Program-made: the position numbers and the translations under genes
The notes under the pieces: model-generated
Told to the model about the DNA's origin: nothing
The model's database searches: none
What the model saw: only the letters and a program-made list of their open reading frames with translations
In this document: piece after piece, positions 47,459-60,378 of the stretch
Numbering within the stretch: position 1 is the first letter of the stretch
Layout: each line of letters begins with the position of its first letter
NCBI RefSeq assembly: GCF_030167915.1
Contig: NZ_JARGNB010000009.1
Location: 124,001-188,000 of the forward strand
DNA from: Aquabacterium humicola
GTDB taxonomy: Bacteria; Pseudomonadota; Gammaproteobacteria; Burkholderiales; Burkholderiaceae_C
DNA length: 64,000 nucleotides
Reading direction: 5' to 3'

Positions 47459-47935
47459 ATGCCTGCACTCAAACTGACGCCCGCCGACCGCAAGGACAAG
47501 CGGGGCGAAGCCCATCACCTGGATCCGGTGGTGCTCATCGGCGCCGAGGGCCTGACGGCCGCGGTGCTGAAGGAAACCGACGCCGCGTTGAAGGCGCACG
47601 GCCTGATCAAGGTCCGCATGTTCTCCGACGACCGCGAGGAGCGCGAAGCCGCGCTGGTGAGGCTCGCCGACGCGCTGGGGGCAGCGCCGGTGCAGCACAT
47701 CGGCAAGCTGCTGGTGCTGTGGCGGCCGCTGCCGGCAAAGGAAAAGGTCGAGCGCGAGGACCGCATGGCCGGTCCCCGCACCGTCAAGATCGTCAAGTTC
47801 TCGAAGAGCCCGAACCACCGCCCGCAGGTCAAGAAGGTCAAGGTCTTCGGCAACCAGCGCGTCACTGCCGGCGGCTCGATCAAGCGCGCCAAGGTCCGGA
47901 CGACCAGCGTCAAGAAGAAGGCGCAGTCGGACTGA
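47459..47935 (+). CDS. yhbY: CRM-domain RNA-binding protein, YhbY type
   Basis: Associates with pre-50S ribosomal particles in E. coli. The CRM domain fills residues 1-97: [20 protein letters not shown], the GxxG-like loop [11 protein letters not shown] and a C-terminal strand [11 protein letters not shown] basic tail of about 55 residues follows ([21 protein letters not shown]), absent from the 97-residue E. coli protein and probably RNA-binding. It is divergent from rlmE, as in E. coli. Its 3' end overlaps the convergent DUF4149 gene by 26 bases. Confidence 0.93.
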   Translation: MPALKLTPADRKDKRGEAHHLDPVVLIGAEGLTAAVLKETDAALKAHGLIKVRMFSDDREEREAALVRLADALGAAPVQHIGKLLVLWRPLPAKEKVEREDRMAGPRTVKIVKFSKSPNHRPQVKKVKVFGNQRVTAGGSIKRAKVRTTSVKKKAQSD

Positions 47936-48359
47936 CGCGCCAGGCCAGTACCAGCACGAGCAAGGTCTTCACGCCGAAGAAGGCCACGCTCACCGCGTGC
48001 AACTGGCCGAAGCTCAACGGGCCCTGCCCGGCCCGTGCGCCCGGCAGCAGCGGCTGCAGCCCGAAGTGACCGGCGATGGTGCAGAACAGCGTGCCGAAGA
48101 GCAGCAGCATCTCGGTGCTCACCACCGATCCCCGGCCGGCTTCGGCCACGTCACGCGCCCGGCGGCGTTCGACGATCAGGAGCAGCAGGCCCACGATCAG
48201 GCTGAGCCAGGCTTCCTGCACGAAGATGCGGCCGACCACCCGCCCGGCGTCGGCCGGCAGCAGGGTGGCGAACGGCGCCGGCGTCGCGATCAGCGCGACA
48301 CACAGCAGCACGCCGGCCCACAGGCCCGGCAGCAGCCGCCGCAGCCGCTCGACGAGCAT
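47910..48359 (-). CDS. DUF4149-type integral membrane protein
   Basis: A 149-residue protein with four predicted membrane helices (near residues 8-28, 47-63, 82-102 and 120-142). The N-terminal [21 protein letters not shown] resembles the DUF4149/TMEM205 group. Function unknown. It is coupled to greA by a one-base overlap (TGATG) and commonly sits next to greA and yhbY in betaproteobacteria. Confidence 0.8.
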   Translation of the reverse strand: MLVERLRRLLPGLWAGVLLCVALIATPAPFATLLPADAGRVVGRIFVQEAWLSLIVGLLLLIVERRRARDVAEAGRGSVVSTEMLLLFGTLFCTIAGHFGLQPLLPGARAGQGPLSFGQLHAVSVAFFGVKTLLVLVLAWRVSPTAPSS

Positions 48360-48835
48360 CAGATGTAGCGGACTTCGACGATCTCGTAGCGCTTGACGCC
48401 GCCCGGCGCCTGGACCTCCGCCACGTCCCCGGCTTCCTTGCCGATCATCGCGCGCGCGATCGGCGAGCTGATGGAGATCAGGCCCTTCTTCAGGTCGGCC
48501 TCGTCGTCGCCGACGATCTGGTAGGTCACTTCCTGGCCCGAGGCTTCCTCCTCCAGGTCGACCGTCGCGCCGAACACCACGCGCCCGCCGGCGTCGAGCG
48601 AGGTCGGATCGATGACCTGCGCGGCCGCCAGCTTGCTTTCGATCTCGAGGATGCGGCCCTCGATGAAGCCCTGCTTGTCCTTGGCCGCGTCGTACTCGGC
48701 GTTTTCGGACAGGTCCCCCTGCGCGCGGGCCTCGGCGATTGCCTGGATCACCGCGTGGCGCTCGACGGTCTTGAGCCGCTGCAGCTCTTCCTTGAGTTTT
48801 TCCGCGCCGCGCCTGGTCAGGGGAATGGTGGTCAT
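48359..48835 (-). CDS. greA: transcription elongation factor GreA
   Basis: Stimulates RNA polymerase to cleave backtracked transcripts. The N-terminal coiled coil runs from about 10 to 75, with the tip acids in [20 protein letters not shown]. The C-terminal FKBP-like domain holds [20 protein letters not shown] and [14 protein letters not shown]. The ATG at 48835 gives 158 residues, standard. It lies downstream of carB by 83 bases on the same strand, the usual carA-carB-greA order. Confidence 0.97.
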   Translation of the reverse strand: MTTIPLTRRGAEKLKEELQRLKTVERHAVIQAIAEARAQGDLSENAEYDAAKDKQGFIEGRILEIESKLAAAQVIDPTSLDAGGRVVFGATVDLEEEASGQEVTYQIVGDDEADLKKGLISISSPIARAMIGKEAGDVAEVQAPGGVKRYEIVEVRYI

Positions 48836-48918
48836 GATCGAAATCGGGTCAGCCAAAAGAAACAAGCCGCCGGGGCCCGGAAGGGGCAACGCCAGCGGCG
48901 GGTCGATGGAGCGCGAGT

Positions 48919-52207
<3,289 letters not shown>

Positions 52208-52215
<8 letters not shown>

Positions 52216-53368
52216 GCTTGGTCTCCATCAGCGCCACGAATCGATCGAACAGGTAGGCGATGTCATGCGGTCCGGGGGAAGCCTCCGGGTGGCCCTGGAA
52301 GCAGAAGGCGGGACGGTCGGTGCGGGCCAGGCCCTGCAGCGTGCCGTCGAAGAGGCTGACGTGCGTCGGCCGCAGCGTCGACGGCAGCGACTTCTCGTCG
52401 ACCGCGAAGCCGTGGTTCTGGCTGGTGATCGAGACGCGGCCGGAGTCGAGGTCCTTCACCGGGTGGTTCGCGCCATGGTGGCCGAACTTCATCTTGAAGG
52501 TCTTCGCGCCCGAGGCCAGCGCCATGATCTGGTGGCCGAGGCAGATGCCGAAGGTCGGGATGCCGGCGTCGATCAACGTGCGGGTGGCTTCGATCGCGTA
52601 GTCGCAGGGCTCGGGGTCACCGGGGCCGTTGCTGAGGAAGATGCCGTCCGGGCTCAGCTTCATCGCGTCGGCGGCCGAGGCCTGCGCCGGCAGCACCGTG
52701 ACGCGGCAGCCGCGGCTGGCCAGCATGCGCAGGATGTTGCGCTTGACGCCGTAGTCGAACGCGACGACATGGAAGCGCGGATTCTCGATGCGGCCATACC
52801 CTTGGCCGAGCGTCCATTCGGTCTCGGTCCAGGCGTAGGGCTCGCTGACCGACACGACCTTCGCGAGGTCGAGGCCGCTCATGCTCGGGGCGGCCTTCGC
52901 GGCGGCGATCGCCTCGGCGACCTCGGCCTCGCTGACGACATGGCCCGCCTCGAAGGTCGCGATGCAGCCGTTCTGGGCACCGCCGGTGCGCAGCACCCGC
53001 GTCAGGCGGCGCGTGTCGATGTTGCCGATGGCCACCGTGTTCTCACGGCGCAGGTAGTCCGGCAGGCTCATCGCCTGGCGGAAATTCGACAGGCGCGGCG
53101 GCAGGTCCTTGATGATCAGGCCGGCGGCATGGACCTTCGTGGCTTCGACATCCTCATCGTTGACGCCATAGCTGCCGATGTGCGGATACGTCAGCGTGAC
53201 GATCTGCCTGCAGTAGCTGGGGTCGGTGAGGATCTCTTGATAGCCGGTGAGCGCGGTGTTGAACACCACCTCGCCGACCGTGCGACCGGGCGCGCCGATC
53301 GATGTGCCATGAAAGACCGTGCCGTCTGCGAGTGCGAGGAGTGCGGGGGGCAGCTGGGGCAGCAACAC
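52208..53368 (-). CDS. carA: carbamoyl-phosphate synthase small subunit
   Basis: Glutamine amidotransferase that supplies ammonia to CarB. The N-terminal domain holds [20 protein letters not shown] and [11 protein letters not shown]. The class I amidotransferase domain has the nucleophile Cys in FGICLGHQI, with His in SQNHGFAVD and [11 protein letters not shown]. The GTG at 53368 (GGAG 5 bases upstream) gives 386 residues; a GTG at 53392 would add eight. A leader of about 130 bases precedes it. Confidence 0.96.
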
Positions 53369-53502
53369 AAGAGCTCCGGAAGTCGCGCGCACCCAGCTTC
53401 AATCCCCGACTACGAGCGGTCGGGCCCGTCGCCGAGGTCCTCCGGAGGGGAAACTTCAGTGGAGTTTCGCTGGGGCTGCGGTGGTGGCGGGTAAACCTTC
53501 GA

Positions 53503-53508
53503 AGTATA
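53503..53508 (-). promoter_or_regulatory. -10 box of the carAB promoter
   Basis: TATACT on the minus strand, about 135 bases before the carA GTG. The leader between holds hairpins, including CCCGAC/GTCGGG around an 8-base loop and GAAACT/AGTTTC, which could be used in pyrimidine- or arginine-responsive control. No attenuator T-run is seen. Confidence 0.45.
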
Positions 53509-53544
53509 CCCTGCTGCGGGTTTGTCCCGACGGCGTGACAAGGA

Positions 53545-53952
53545 TCAAAGGCCGAGCGCGGTGATGCCGGCGCGCGCAATCTGCGCGTCCTCGTTCGACT
53601 TGACGCCGCTGACCCCCACGGCGCCGACGCACTGCCCCTCGGCGAGGATCGGGACGCCGCCTTCGAGCATGCCCTCGAGCGTCGGCGCGCTCAGGAAGGA
53701 CACGCGACCCTGGTTGATCATGTCCTCGTAGACCTTGCTCTCGCGGCGGCCGATGGCCGCGGTGCGGGCCTTGGCAGGCGCGATCTGCGCCGAGATCGGT
53801 GCGGCGCCGTCCAGGCGCTGCAGCCAGAGGAGGTGGCCGCCATCGTCGACGATCGCGATGCTCACTGCCCACTGGTGGCTGCGCGCCTCGGCTTCGGCCG
53901 CCTGGGCGATGGCGCGGACATCGTCGAGGGTCAGCTGCGGCTTGGTCTTCAT
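53545..53952 (-). CDS. GlcG/HbpS-family protein (DUF336)
   Basis: A 135-residue protein of the GlcG/HbpS/PduO-C fold. Marks are LTLDDVRAIAQAAEAEA, SIAIVDDGGHLLWLQRLDGA, a middle KARTAAIGRRES and the terminal GGVPILAEGQCVGAVGVSGV. Some relatives bind haem (HbpS) or take part in glycolate or diol use; none of those genes are adjacent. The ATG at 53952 is chosen because the longer frame adds no family sequence. No signal peptide is seen. Role unknown. Confidence 0.85.
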   Translation of the reverse strand: MKTKPQLTLDDVRAIAQAAEAEARSHQWAVSIAIVDDGGHLLWLQRLDGAAPISAQIAPAKARTAAIGRRESKVYEDMINQGRVSFLSAPTLEGMLEGGVPILAEGQCVGAVGVSGVKSNEDAQIARAGITALGL

Positions 53953-54115
53953 CGGGAAACTCCGGAAATTCGCGAGGGGCGCAGTGTGCCCCAATGCTCG
54001 GCACCCCACCGCCGGGCAGGCTGCACCGCGGCAGCGCGGCCACGGCCGGGCGGAACTTAGAATCCCCTCGCGGTGTCCATAACCGCGTCACTGTCATTCA
54101 TTGACTGGAGGTTCC

Positions 54116-54811
54116 ATGAACGATCAAGGCCTGCAACCCTTCGGCTTCGCCGGTTCGGGCACGCTGGCGGCGGAGCGCAATCGCGTACTGCGCAACACCT
54201 ACTGGCTGCTCGCCGTCTCGATGGTGCCGACGGTGCTGGGCGCATGGATCGGGGTCACCACCGGCTTCGCCACCGCGATGAGCCCGATGATCGGCCTGGT
54301 GGTGTTCCTGGTCGGCGCCTTCGGCTTCATGTTCGCGATCGAGAAGACCAAGCATTCGTCGACCGGCGTCTTCGTGCTGCTCGGCTTCACGTTCTTCATG
54401 GGCCTGATGCTCGCGCGGCTGCTGGCCGCGGTGCTGGGATTCCGGAACGGCGGCTCGCTGATCATGATGGCCTTCGGCGGCACCGCCGCGATCTTCTTCG
54501 CGATGGCGACGATGGCGACGATGATCAAGCGCGACCTGTCGACGATGGGCAAGTTCCTGACCGTCGGCGCGTGGATCCTGTTCTTCGCGTTCATCGCCAA
54601 CGCCTTCCTGCAGTCGTCGGCCTTCATGCTCACGCTGCTGGTGCTGTGCCTGGGCATCTTCTCGGCGTTCATCCTGTACGACGTGAAGCGGGTGATCGAC
54701 GGCGGCGAGGACAACTACATCAGCGCGACGCTGGCGATCTACCTGGACATCTACAACGTGTTCCAGAGCCTGCTGTCCATCCTCGGCATCTTCGGCGGCG
54801 AGCGCGACTGA
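54116..54811 (+). CDS. Bax inhibitor-1 / YccA family membrane protein
   Basis: A 231-residue protein with seven predicted membrane helices and the family C-terminal segment (FILYDVKRVIDGGEDNYISATLAIYLD), where the two aspartates correspond to the pH/calcium-sensing pair of BI-1 homologues such as BsYetJ. E. coli YccA is an FtsH substrate and modulator; ftsH is present in this window but not adjacent. TGGAGG lies 6 bases before the ATG at 54116, and a TAGAAT at 54058-54063 is a candidate -10. Confidence 0.92.
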   Translation: MNDQGLQPFGFAGSGTLAAERNRVLRNTYWLLAVSMVPTVLGAWIGVTTGFATAMSPMIGLVVFLVGAFGFMFAIEKTKHSSTGVFVLLGFTFFMGLMLARLLAAVLGFRNGGSLIMMAFGGTAAIFFAMATMATMIKRDLSTMGKFLTVGAWILFFAFIANAFLQSSAFMLTLLVLCLGIFSAFILYDVKRVIDGGEDNYISATLAIYLDIYNVFQSLLSILGIFGGERD

Positions 54812-54834
54812 CACCCCTCGCCTCGCATCGAAAC

Positions 54835-54860
54835 ACAAAGGGCCCCGCGGGGCCCTTTGT
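54835..54860. terminator. bidirectional terminator between the BI-1 family gene and rlmD
   Basis: A perfect 26-base palindrome (13-base arms) with A-rich and T-rich ends, placed 24 bases after one stop and touching the rlmD stop codon at 54861. Confidence 0.88.
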
Positions 54861-56222
54861 TCATGCGCGGTCGAACACCGCGATGCTCTCGACGTGCGCC
54901 GTGTGCGGGAACATGTTGACCACGCCCGCGGCGCTGCAGCGGTAGCCCGCCTGGTGCACCAGCAGCCCGGCATCGCGAGCCAGCGTGGCGGGATTGCAGC
55001 TGACGTAGACGATGCGGCGCGGCGGCTGCCAGCCCTCGCGCGGGGCCTGGTGGATGTCCGCGAGCGCCTTGGCCAGCGCGAAGGCGCCCTCCCGGGGCGG
55101 GTCGACCAGCCACTTGTCGGCGACGCCGTAGCCGACCAGATCGTCGGCCGACAGCTCGAACAGATTGCGTGCCTCGAATCGCGTGCGTGACGCGAGGCCG
55201 TTGCGATCGGCGTTCTCGCGCGAGCGCTGCACCAGCGTCTCGCTGCCCTCGATGCCCAGCACCTCGCGCGCATGGCGCGCCAGCGGCAGCGTGAAGTTGC
55301 CGAGGCCGCAGAACCAGTCGATCACCCGCTCGTCGCGCTGCACCGCCAGCAGGCCCAGCGCGCGGTGCACCAGCACGCGGTTGATGTGGTGATTGACCTG
55401 GGTGAAGTCGGTCGGCTTGAACGGCATCAGCACGCCGTACTCGGGCAGCGAATAAGCCAGCTCCGGCCCGGTGTCGTCGAGCCGGTGCACGGTCTCGGGG
55501 CCCTTGGGCTGAAGCCACCACTGCACGCCGTGCGTCTGGCCGAACGCGGCCAGGCGCCGGCGATCGGCATCGGTCAGCGGCTCGAGGTGCCGCAGCACCA
55601 GCGCGATCACCGTGCCCTCGTCGCGCTCGCCCACCGCGAGTTCGATCTGCGGCAGCCGGTCACGCTGGTCCATCGCGCCGATGAGCGCCCGCAGCGGGAG
55701 CAGCAGGCCGCTCACTTTGGGTGGCAGCACGGGGCACACCGACATGTCGGCCACGTAGCGCGACTTGCGCTCGTGGAAGCCGATCAGCACCGTGCCCTTC
55801 TTCGCGACATGGCGCACCGACAGCCGCGCGCGGTAGCGGTAGCCCCAGCTCGGGCCCTCGATCGGCCGCAGCATGCGCTCGGGCCGCAGCTTGGACAGGT
55901 GCTGCAGGCCGTCCTCGAGCGCCCGTTGCTTGACCGCGACCTGCGCCGCCGCATCGAGGTGCTGCATCTTGCAGCCGCCGCAGGCGCCGGCATGCAGGCC
56001 GAAGTGCGGGCAGCCCGGCCGCACGCGCAGCGGGCTCTCGCGCCGCAGCGACACCAGCGAGCCCTGCTCCCACTGGTTCTTGCGCCGGCCGACCTCGACC
56101 TGCACTTCTTCACCAGGCAATGCGCCGTCGATGAAGACGACCTTGCCTTCGCTGTTGCGGGCGACGCCCTGGCCTTCGAGGTCGATCGAATCGACCTTCA
56201 GCCACTCTTCCTTTGCTGTCAT
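54861..56222 (-). CDS. rlmD: 23S rRNA (uracil(1939)-C(5))-methyltransferase
   Basis: Iron-sulfur RNA methyltransferase. The N-terminal TRAM domain (about residues 5-60) is followed by cluster cysteines C71, C81 and C84 ([14 protein letters not shown]) and a fourth in [10 protein letters not shown]. The SAM site is [16 protein letters not shown]. The catalytic cysteine is in [13 protein letters not shown], and the protein ends close to the [10 protein letters not shown] motif of the family. Length is 453 residues. Confidence 0.95.
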   Translation of the reverse strand: MTAKEEWLKVDSIDLEGQGVARNSEGKVVFIDGALPGEEVQVEVGRRKNQWEQGSLVSLRRESPLRVRPGCPHFGLHAGACGGCKMQHLDAAAQVAVKQRALEDGLQHLSKLRPERMLRPIEGPSWGYRYRARLSVRHVAKKGTVLIGFHERKSRYVADMSVCPVLPPKVSGLLLPLRALIGAMDQRDRLPQIELAVGERDEGTVIALVLRHLEPLTDADRRRLAAFGQTHGVQWWLQPKGPETVHRLDDTGPELAYSLPEYGVLMPFKPTDFTQVNHHINRVLVHRALGLLAVQRDERVIDWFCGLGNFTLPLARHAREVLGIEGSETLVQRSRENADRNGLASRTRFEARNLFELSADDLVGYGVADKWLVDPPREGAFALAKALADIHQAPREGWQPPRRIVYVSCNPATLARDAGLLVHQAGYRCSAAGVVNMFPHTAHVESIAVFDRA

Positions 56223-56256
56223 GGGGCCGGATTATCCCGGCCCGCGAACGACCGCC

Positions 56257-57420
56257 TCAGGGCTTGACGTAGTCCGAGACGACCTTCCAGCGGCCGTCCT
56301 GGATCTGCGACAGCCGCGACACGTCGCTGCCCAGCCGCTTCGTCGCGGTGAAGGTGGACTCGGGGCTGCCGAAGATGTCAGGCGGGATGACCATCGTGTC
56401 CATGGACTTGATGAACGATTCGACTGTCAAGTTAGGCCCCGCCTTCTGGGCCGCCCGGATGAAGGCCTCGACGATGTTGTAGCCGTAGACCGAGAAGACG
56501 GTCGGATCCTCGTTGAACTTGGTCTTGTACTTCGTCGCCCAGAAGCGGATCGGCTGCGAGGCTTCGTCGAGGTAAGGATGCTGGGCCGTGTGGGTGGCGT
56601 ACAGCCCGTCCATCGCCTTGCCGCCGAGCTTGTGGATCAGGTCGGTGTAGGCTGCGCTGGAGCCGAGGAAGGTCGGACTGAAGCCGGTCTTGCGTGCTTC
56701 CGCGATGGTGCCGATGGTTTCGCGGATGATGGTGCCGAGCACGACGAGGTCGCAGCCGGCGGACTTCATGCGCGCCACCTGCGACGAGAAATCGGTGGCG
56801 CCGCGCTTGTAGGTGGTGCGCTCGGCCAGTTCGCCGCCCATGGCCTTCATGCCGGCTTCGGCGCCGCGCACCACTTCCAGGCCGAACTCGTCGTCCTGGT
56901 AGATGGTGCAGACCTTCTTCGCGCCCTTCTCCTTCGCCAGCTTGGGCAGCGCCGTGCGCACCTGGTCGTAGTAGGTCACCGCGAACGAGTACTTGAGCTT
57001 GTGGAAGGGCTCGTACATCTCGCGCGCCGCGGTGATCGGCATGAAGTTGATGACGTTCTTCTCGAACTGCACCGGCATCGCGGCATTGTTCTGCGCCGTG
57101 CCGATGTGGCCGGCCATCACGAAGATCTTGTCCTGGTTGACGAGCTTCTGCGCCGCCAGCACCGCGCGCTTCGGGTCGTAGCCGGAGTCCTCGACCAGCA
57201 GCTTCAGCTTGCGGCCGTGGATGCCGCCCTGCTCGTTGAGCTCGTCCACGCGCAGCATCATGCCCAGGCGCGCCTGCTTGCCGAACGCGGCGATCGGACC
57301 GGACAGGTCCTGGATCGATCCGATCACGATCTCGTTCTTCGACACACCTTGCGTCTGCGCCGCCAGCGGCAGCACGAGCATCGACAGCGACACAGCAGCC
57401 CACACGCGAGCGAGTCTCAT
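56257..57420 (-). CDS. branched-chain amino acid ABC transporter substrate-binding protein (LivJ-like)
   Basis: A periplasmic type-I binding protein of 387 residues with a signal peptide (MRLARVWAAVSLSMLVLPLAAQ). Family marks are EIVIGSIQDLSGPIAAFG at the start of the mature part, GGIHGRKLKLLVEDSGYDP, ATDFSSQVARMKSAGCDLVV and a C-terminal DGRWKVVSDYVKP. No permease or ATPase gene is adjacent, so it is either an orphan feeding a distant Liv-type transporter or has another ligand. AGGAGA precedes the ATG at 57420. It lies 111 bases after rpoS on the same strand. Confidence 0.88.
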   Translation of the reverse strand: MRLARVWAAVSLSMLVLPLAAQTQGVSKNEIVIGSIQDLSGPIAAFGKQARLGMMLRVDELNEQGGIHGRKLKLLVEDSGYDPKRAVLAAQKLVNQDKIFVMAGHIGTAQNNAAMPVQFEKNVINFMPITAAREMYEPFHKLKYSFAVTYYDQVRTALPKLAKEKGAKKVCTIYQDDEFGLEVVRGAEAGMKAMGGELAERTTYKRGATDFSSQVARMKSAGCDLVVLGTIIRETIGTIAEARKTGFSPTFLGSSAAYTDLIHKLGGKAMDGLYATHTAQHPYLDEASQPIRFWATKYKTKFNEDPTVFSVYGYNIVEAFIRAAQKAGPNLTVESFIKSMDTMVIPPDIFGSPESTFTATKRLGSDVSRLSQIQDGRWKVVSDYVKP

Positions 57421-57531
57421 GGCGGTTCGTCTCCTGGGAAGGGTGCGGGCCATGCTAGCGCCGGCCCTGCCGCGTCACATCCCGGGACAAACGCTGACCG
57501 CCGGCTACAGCGGCCGCGCGTTGCGCGTGCC

Positions 57532-58521
57532 TCAGAACAGCGAGTCGCGATCGACGCCCTGGCGCACCATGCGCCGCTTCAGCTTCAGCAAGGCTTCCTG
57601 CTGGATCTGGCGGATGCGCTCGCGTGTCAGGCTCAGGCGCGCAGCCAGCATCTCCAGCGTCTCGGGCTCGCGGTCGTGCAGGCCGTAGCGGCCGGCGAGC
57701 ACCTCGCGCTCGCGATCGTTCAGCTCCGCGAGGCCATGCGCCAGCAACTGCTCGACCTCGCGGCTGAGCATGAGGCCGACCGGGTCGATGGCCTGGTCGT
57801 CGACGACGCTGTCCAGCAGCGACTCCGCGGCGTCGGCCTCGAGCGGCGCGTCGAGCGATGCCGGGTGTTCGGCCATCTTCAGCAGCGCATCGACCTCCGC
57901 CACCGGGCGACCGAGGCGCAACGCGATGTCCTCGGTGCGCACCGAACGGGCGGCGTCGGCCTGCAGCGAGGATTGCGCCTCGAGCGCGCGACGGGCCTTG
58001 ATCACCTGGTTCAGCTCGCGCACCACGTGCACCGGCAGCCGCACCAGCCGGGCCTGGTGCATGATGGCCCGTTCGATGCTCTGGCGCACCCACCACGACG
58101 CATAGGTCGAGAAGCGGAAGCCGCGCTCGGGTTCGAACTTGGCGATGGCGTGCATCAGGCCCAGGTTGCCTTCCTCGATGAGATCCGGCATCGGCAGGCC
58201 ACGGCCGAGGTAGTTCTTCGCGATGCTGACGACGAGCCGCAGGTTGCGCTCGATCATCGCCTGGCGCGCATCGAAGTCGCCCTGGCGGGCGCGCGTCGCG
58301 GTCAGGAACTCTTCTTCGGGCGTGAAGAGCGGCGCGCGGCGGATCTCGCGCAGGTACAGCTGGAGCGTATTGCCGACATCGGCATCGCCGGCCGGCAGCT
58401 CGATGCCGTTGCTGCCCGGCGGCTCGTTGTCCTCAGCTCCGTTGGAGCGGCCGGAGTGGCGCGCGTCCGGTTCGTCGGCACCGTTCGGGCCTGTTGCCTG
58501 CGCGTCGCGCCGCTTGCCCAT
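57532..58521 (-). CDS. rpoS: RNA polymerase sigma factor RpoS
   Basis: Stationary-phase/general-stress sigma factor. The N-terminal 45 residues are low-complexity. Region 1.2 has [19 protein letters not shown], region 2 [19 protein letters not shown] then [17 protein letters not shown], region 3 [14 protein letters not shown], and region 4 [19 protein letters not shown] followed by [13 protein letters not shown]. Length is 329 residues (E. coli 330). It is 29 bases after nlpD; in E. coli the main rpoS promoter lies inside nlpD, and that arrangement is likely kept. Confidence 0.96.
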   Translation of the reverse strand: MGKRRDAQATGPNGADEPDARHSGRSNGAEDNEPPGSNGIELPAGDADVGNTLQLYLREIRRAPLFTPEEEFLTATRARQGDFDARQAMIERNLRLVVSIAKNYLGRGLPMPDLIEEGNLGLMHAIAKFEPERGFRFSTYASWWVRQSIERAIMHQARLVRLPVHVVRELNQVIKARRALEAQSSLQADAARSVRTEDIALRLGRPVAEVDALLKMAEHPASLDAPLEADAAESLLDSVVDDQAIDPVGLMLSREVEQLLAHGLAELNDREREVLAGRYGLHDREPETLEMLAARLSLTRERIRQIQQEALLKLKRRMVRQGVDRDSLF

Positions 58522-58550
58522 GGTGCTGCATCCGTCGGACCGGCCGGGCC

Positions 58551-59450
58551 CTACCTGGGCGGCAGCAGCCGCGCCGGATCGATCGGCTTGCCCTGCTTGC
58601 GGATCTCGAAGTGCAGCTGCACGCGCTCGGCGTCGCTCGACCCCATCTCCGCGATTCGCTGGCCTCGGCGCACCACCTGATCCTCCTTCACGAGCAGGGT
58701 CTGATTGTGCGCGTAGGCCGTGAGGTACGTGTTGTTGTGCTTGACGATCACGAGGTTTCCATAACCGCGCAGGCCGGATCCGGCGTAGACCACGCGGCCA
58801 TCGGCCGCGGCCAGCACCGGATCGCCGGCCTTGCCGGAGATCGCGAGGCCCTTGCTGCGGCCTTCCTCGAACGGCGCCGCGACAGGGCCGGTGGCGGGCC
58901 ACAGCCAGTTCAGATCGTCGTCCGGTTCCTTGGCCGCAGCGGGCGCCGCGGGCGCGGGCGGCGCCGTCGCGGCCGAGGCCGCCGGCGCCGAGCCCGCAGC
59001 GGCCACGGGCGCCGATGCGGCGGCGGCCGGCGGCTTGGCGTCTAGCGGACGGCCTTCGACACGCGGGCTGCCGACACCGCGTGTAGCGACCGCGTTCGGA
59101 TCGACGTTCGGCGGCAGGACGCGCAGCACCTGGCCGACCTCGATCAGGTTCGGGTTCTCGATGCCGTTCCAGCGGGCGACGTCGCGCCAGTTCTGCCCGT
59201 TCTCGAGCCCGATGCGGATCAGCGTGTCGCCCTGCTTGACGGTGTAGTAGCCCGGCTTGCCGGCATGTTCGGCATTCGGCAGCGGCTTCACGTCGGCGCT
59301 CGGCGCGGAAGCGGCTGCCGCGGCGGGCACGGCGGCCACCGGACGGGGGGCACTCGCGCGGTCCTCGACGGGCGCCTTGTTCCGTGGCGATGCACAGCCC
59401 GCCATGAGCAGCACCAGCACCACGGACAACAACGACAGGCGATCGAGCAT
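58551..59450 (-). CDS. nlpD: NlpD-like LysM/M23 lipoprotein (amidase activator)
   Basis: Outer-membrane lipoprotein that, in E. coli, activates the amidase AmiC during cell separation. The lipobox is LLMAGC near residue 19. A LysM domain (about 65-115, [14 protein letters not shown]) is followed by a long Ala/Pro linker, then an M23 domain (about 200-299). The metal ligands are partly lost: HxxxD is KGLAI and HLHFE is QLHFE, so it should lack hydrolase activity, as in NlpD. The ATG at 59450 gives 299 residues. It lies between pcm and rpoS. Confidence 0.93.
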   Translation of the reverse strand: MLDRLSLLSVVLVLLMAGCASPRNKAPVEDRASAPRPVAAVPAAAAASAPSADVKPLPNAEHAGKPGYYTVKQGDTLIRIGLENGQNWRDVARWNGIENPNLIEVGQVLRVLPPNVDPNAVATRGVGSPRVEGRPLDAKPPAAAASAPVAAAGSAPAASAATAPPAPAAPAAAKEPDDDLNWLWPATGPVAAPFEEGRSKGLAISGKAGDPVLAAADGRVVYAGSGLRGYGNLVIVKHNNTYLTAYAHNQTLLVKEDQVVRRGQRIAEMGSSDAERVQLHFEIRKQGKPIDPARLLPPR

Positions 59451-59485
59451 GGGCAGCAGGGCCGCGCGGGCGGCGTGTGGAGGGG

Positions 59486-60301
59486 TCAGAGGACGCCCGA
59501 TTTTAGAGGGACGAAATGAACGCCCTCGTGATGCGAACGTGACCAGCCGGTCGCCGTGCGATCGACGACCACGAGCACCTGTCCGCCGCCGGTCGATTGC
59601 ATCGGGGCGACGAGGCGTCCGCCGATCGCGAGTTGCTCCAGCCACGCCGGCGGCAGGTCCTCGCCGCCGGCGGCCGCGACGATGCTGTCGTAGGGCGCTC
59701 GCGGCGCATGGCCCAGCATGCCGTCACCGTACACGAGACGCACCTGGTCGAGGCGCCATGGCGCGAGGTTGGCACGCGCCTTGTCGAACAGCGGCCGCAG
59801 TCGTTCGATCGAGACCACGTGCCGCGCGATGCAGGCGAGCAGCGCGGCCTGGTAGCCGCAACCGGTGCCGATCTCCAGCGCCCGTCCGAGGTGGCCCTCC
59901 CGCCGCGCGTTCGCTCCTTCGAGCAGCAAGCCGAGCATGCGCGCGATCACCGACGGCTTCGAGATCGTCTGCCCCAGCCCGATCGGCAGGCTCGTGTCCT
60001 CGTAGGCCTGGTTGGCGAGGGCGGTGTCGACGAACTGGTGACGTGGCACGCGGCCCATCGCCTCGAAGATCGGTTCGCCGCGCAAGCCTTCGGCGCGCAG
60101 ACGGTCGACCATGCGGGCGCGTACATGCGCCGAATCGAGGCCCAGGCCGCTGGGCGCAGCCGAACGTGCCGCATCCTGCGCGGCCTGGTGCAGCAGACGC
60201 TGAGGCCGCAGCGGTTCGCGTGCGCTCGCCGGCGCCCGCGCCGTGGTCGGCTGCGCCAGCTTGTCGAGTCCCAGCGGAAAGCCGCGGCGCTTGTCGCTCA
60301 T
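59486..60301 (-). CDS. pcm: protein-L-isoaspartate O-methyltransferase
   Basis: Repairs isoaspartyl damage in ageing proteins using SAM. The family core begins near residue 60 ([13 protein letters not shown]) and holds [13 protein letters not shown], the SAM loop [23 protein letters not shown], the substrate strand [21 protein letters not shown] and GGRLVAPM. At 271 residues it has an N-terminal extension of about 55 over E. coli Pcm (208). Its ATG shares ATGA with the stop of the 26-codon frame that bridges from surE. Confidence 0.95.
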   Translation of the reverse strand: MSDKRRGFPLGLDKLAQPTTARAPASAREPLRPQRLLHQAAQDAARSAAPSGLGLDSAHVRARMVDRLRAEGLRGEPIFEAMGRVPRHQFVDTALANQAYEDTSLPIGLGQTISKPSVIARMLGLLLEGANARREGHLGRALEIGTGCGYQAALLACIARHVVSIERLRPLFDKARANLAPWRLDQVRLVYGDGMLGHAPRAPYDSIVAAAGGEDLPPAWLEQLAIGGRLVAPMQSTGGGQVLVVVDRTATGWSRSHHEGVHFVPLKSGVL

Positions 60302-60378
60302 CGACGCCCCCTGCAGCGCTGCGCGCCGGTCCCCCCGAGAGGGAGCGAGCGCCTTCGGAACGGCCGAATGGCGCTCAT
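60298..60378 (-). repeat. GC-rich repeat-like spacer (D), a 26-codon ORF bridging surE and pcm
   Basis: The ATG at 60378 overlaps the surE TGA (ATGA), and the TGA at 60300-60298 overlaps the pcm ATG (ATGA). The spacer is thus read end to end as one frame, with an Arg-rich product. Its plus-strand composition (CCCCC, CCGGTC, CCCCCCGAGAGG) resembles copy B in the opposite sense. Translation is inferred. Confidence 0.45.
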
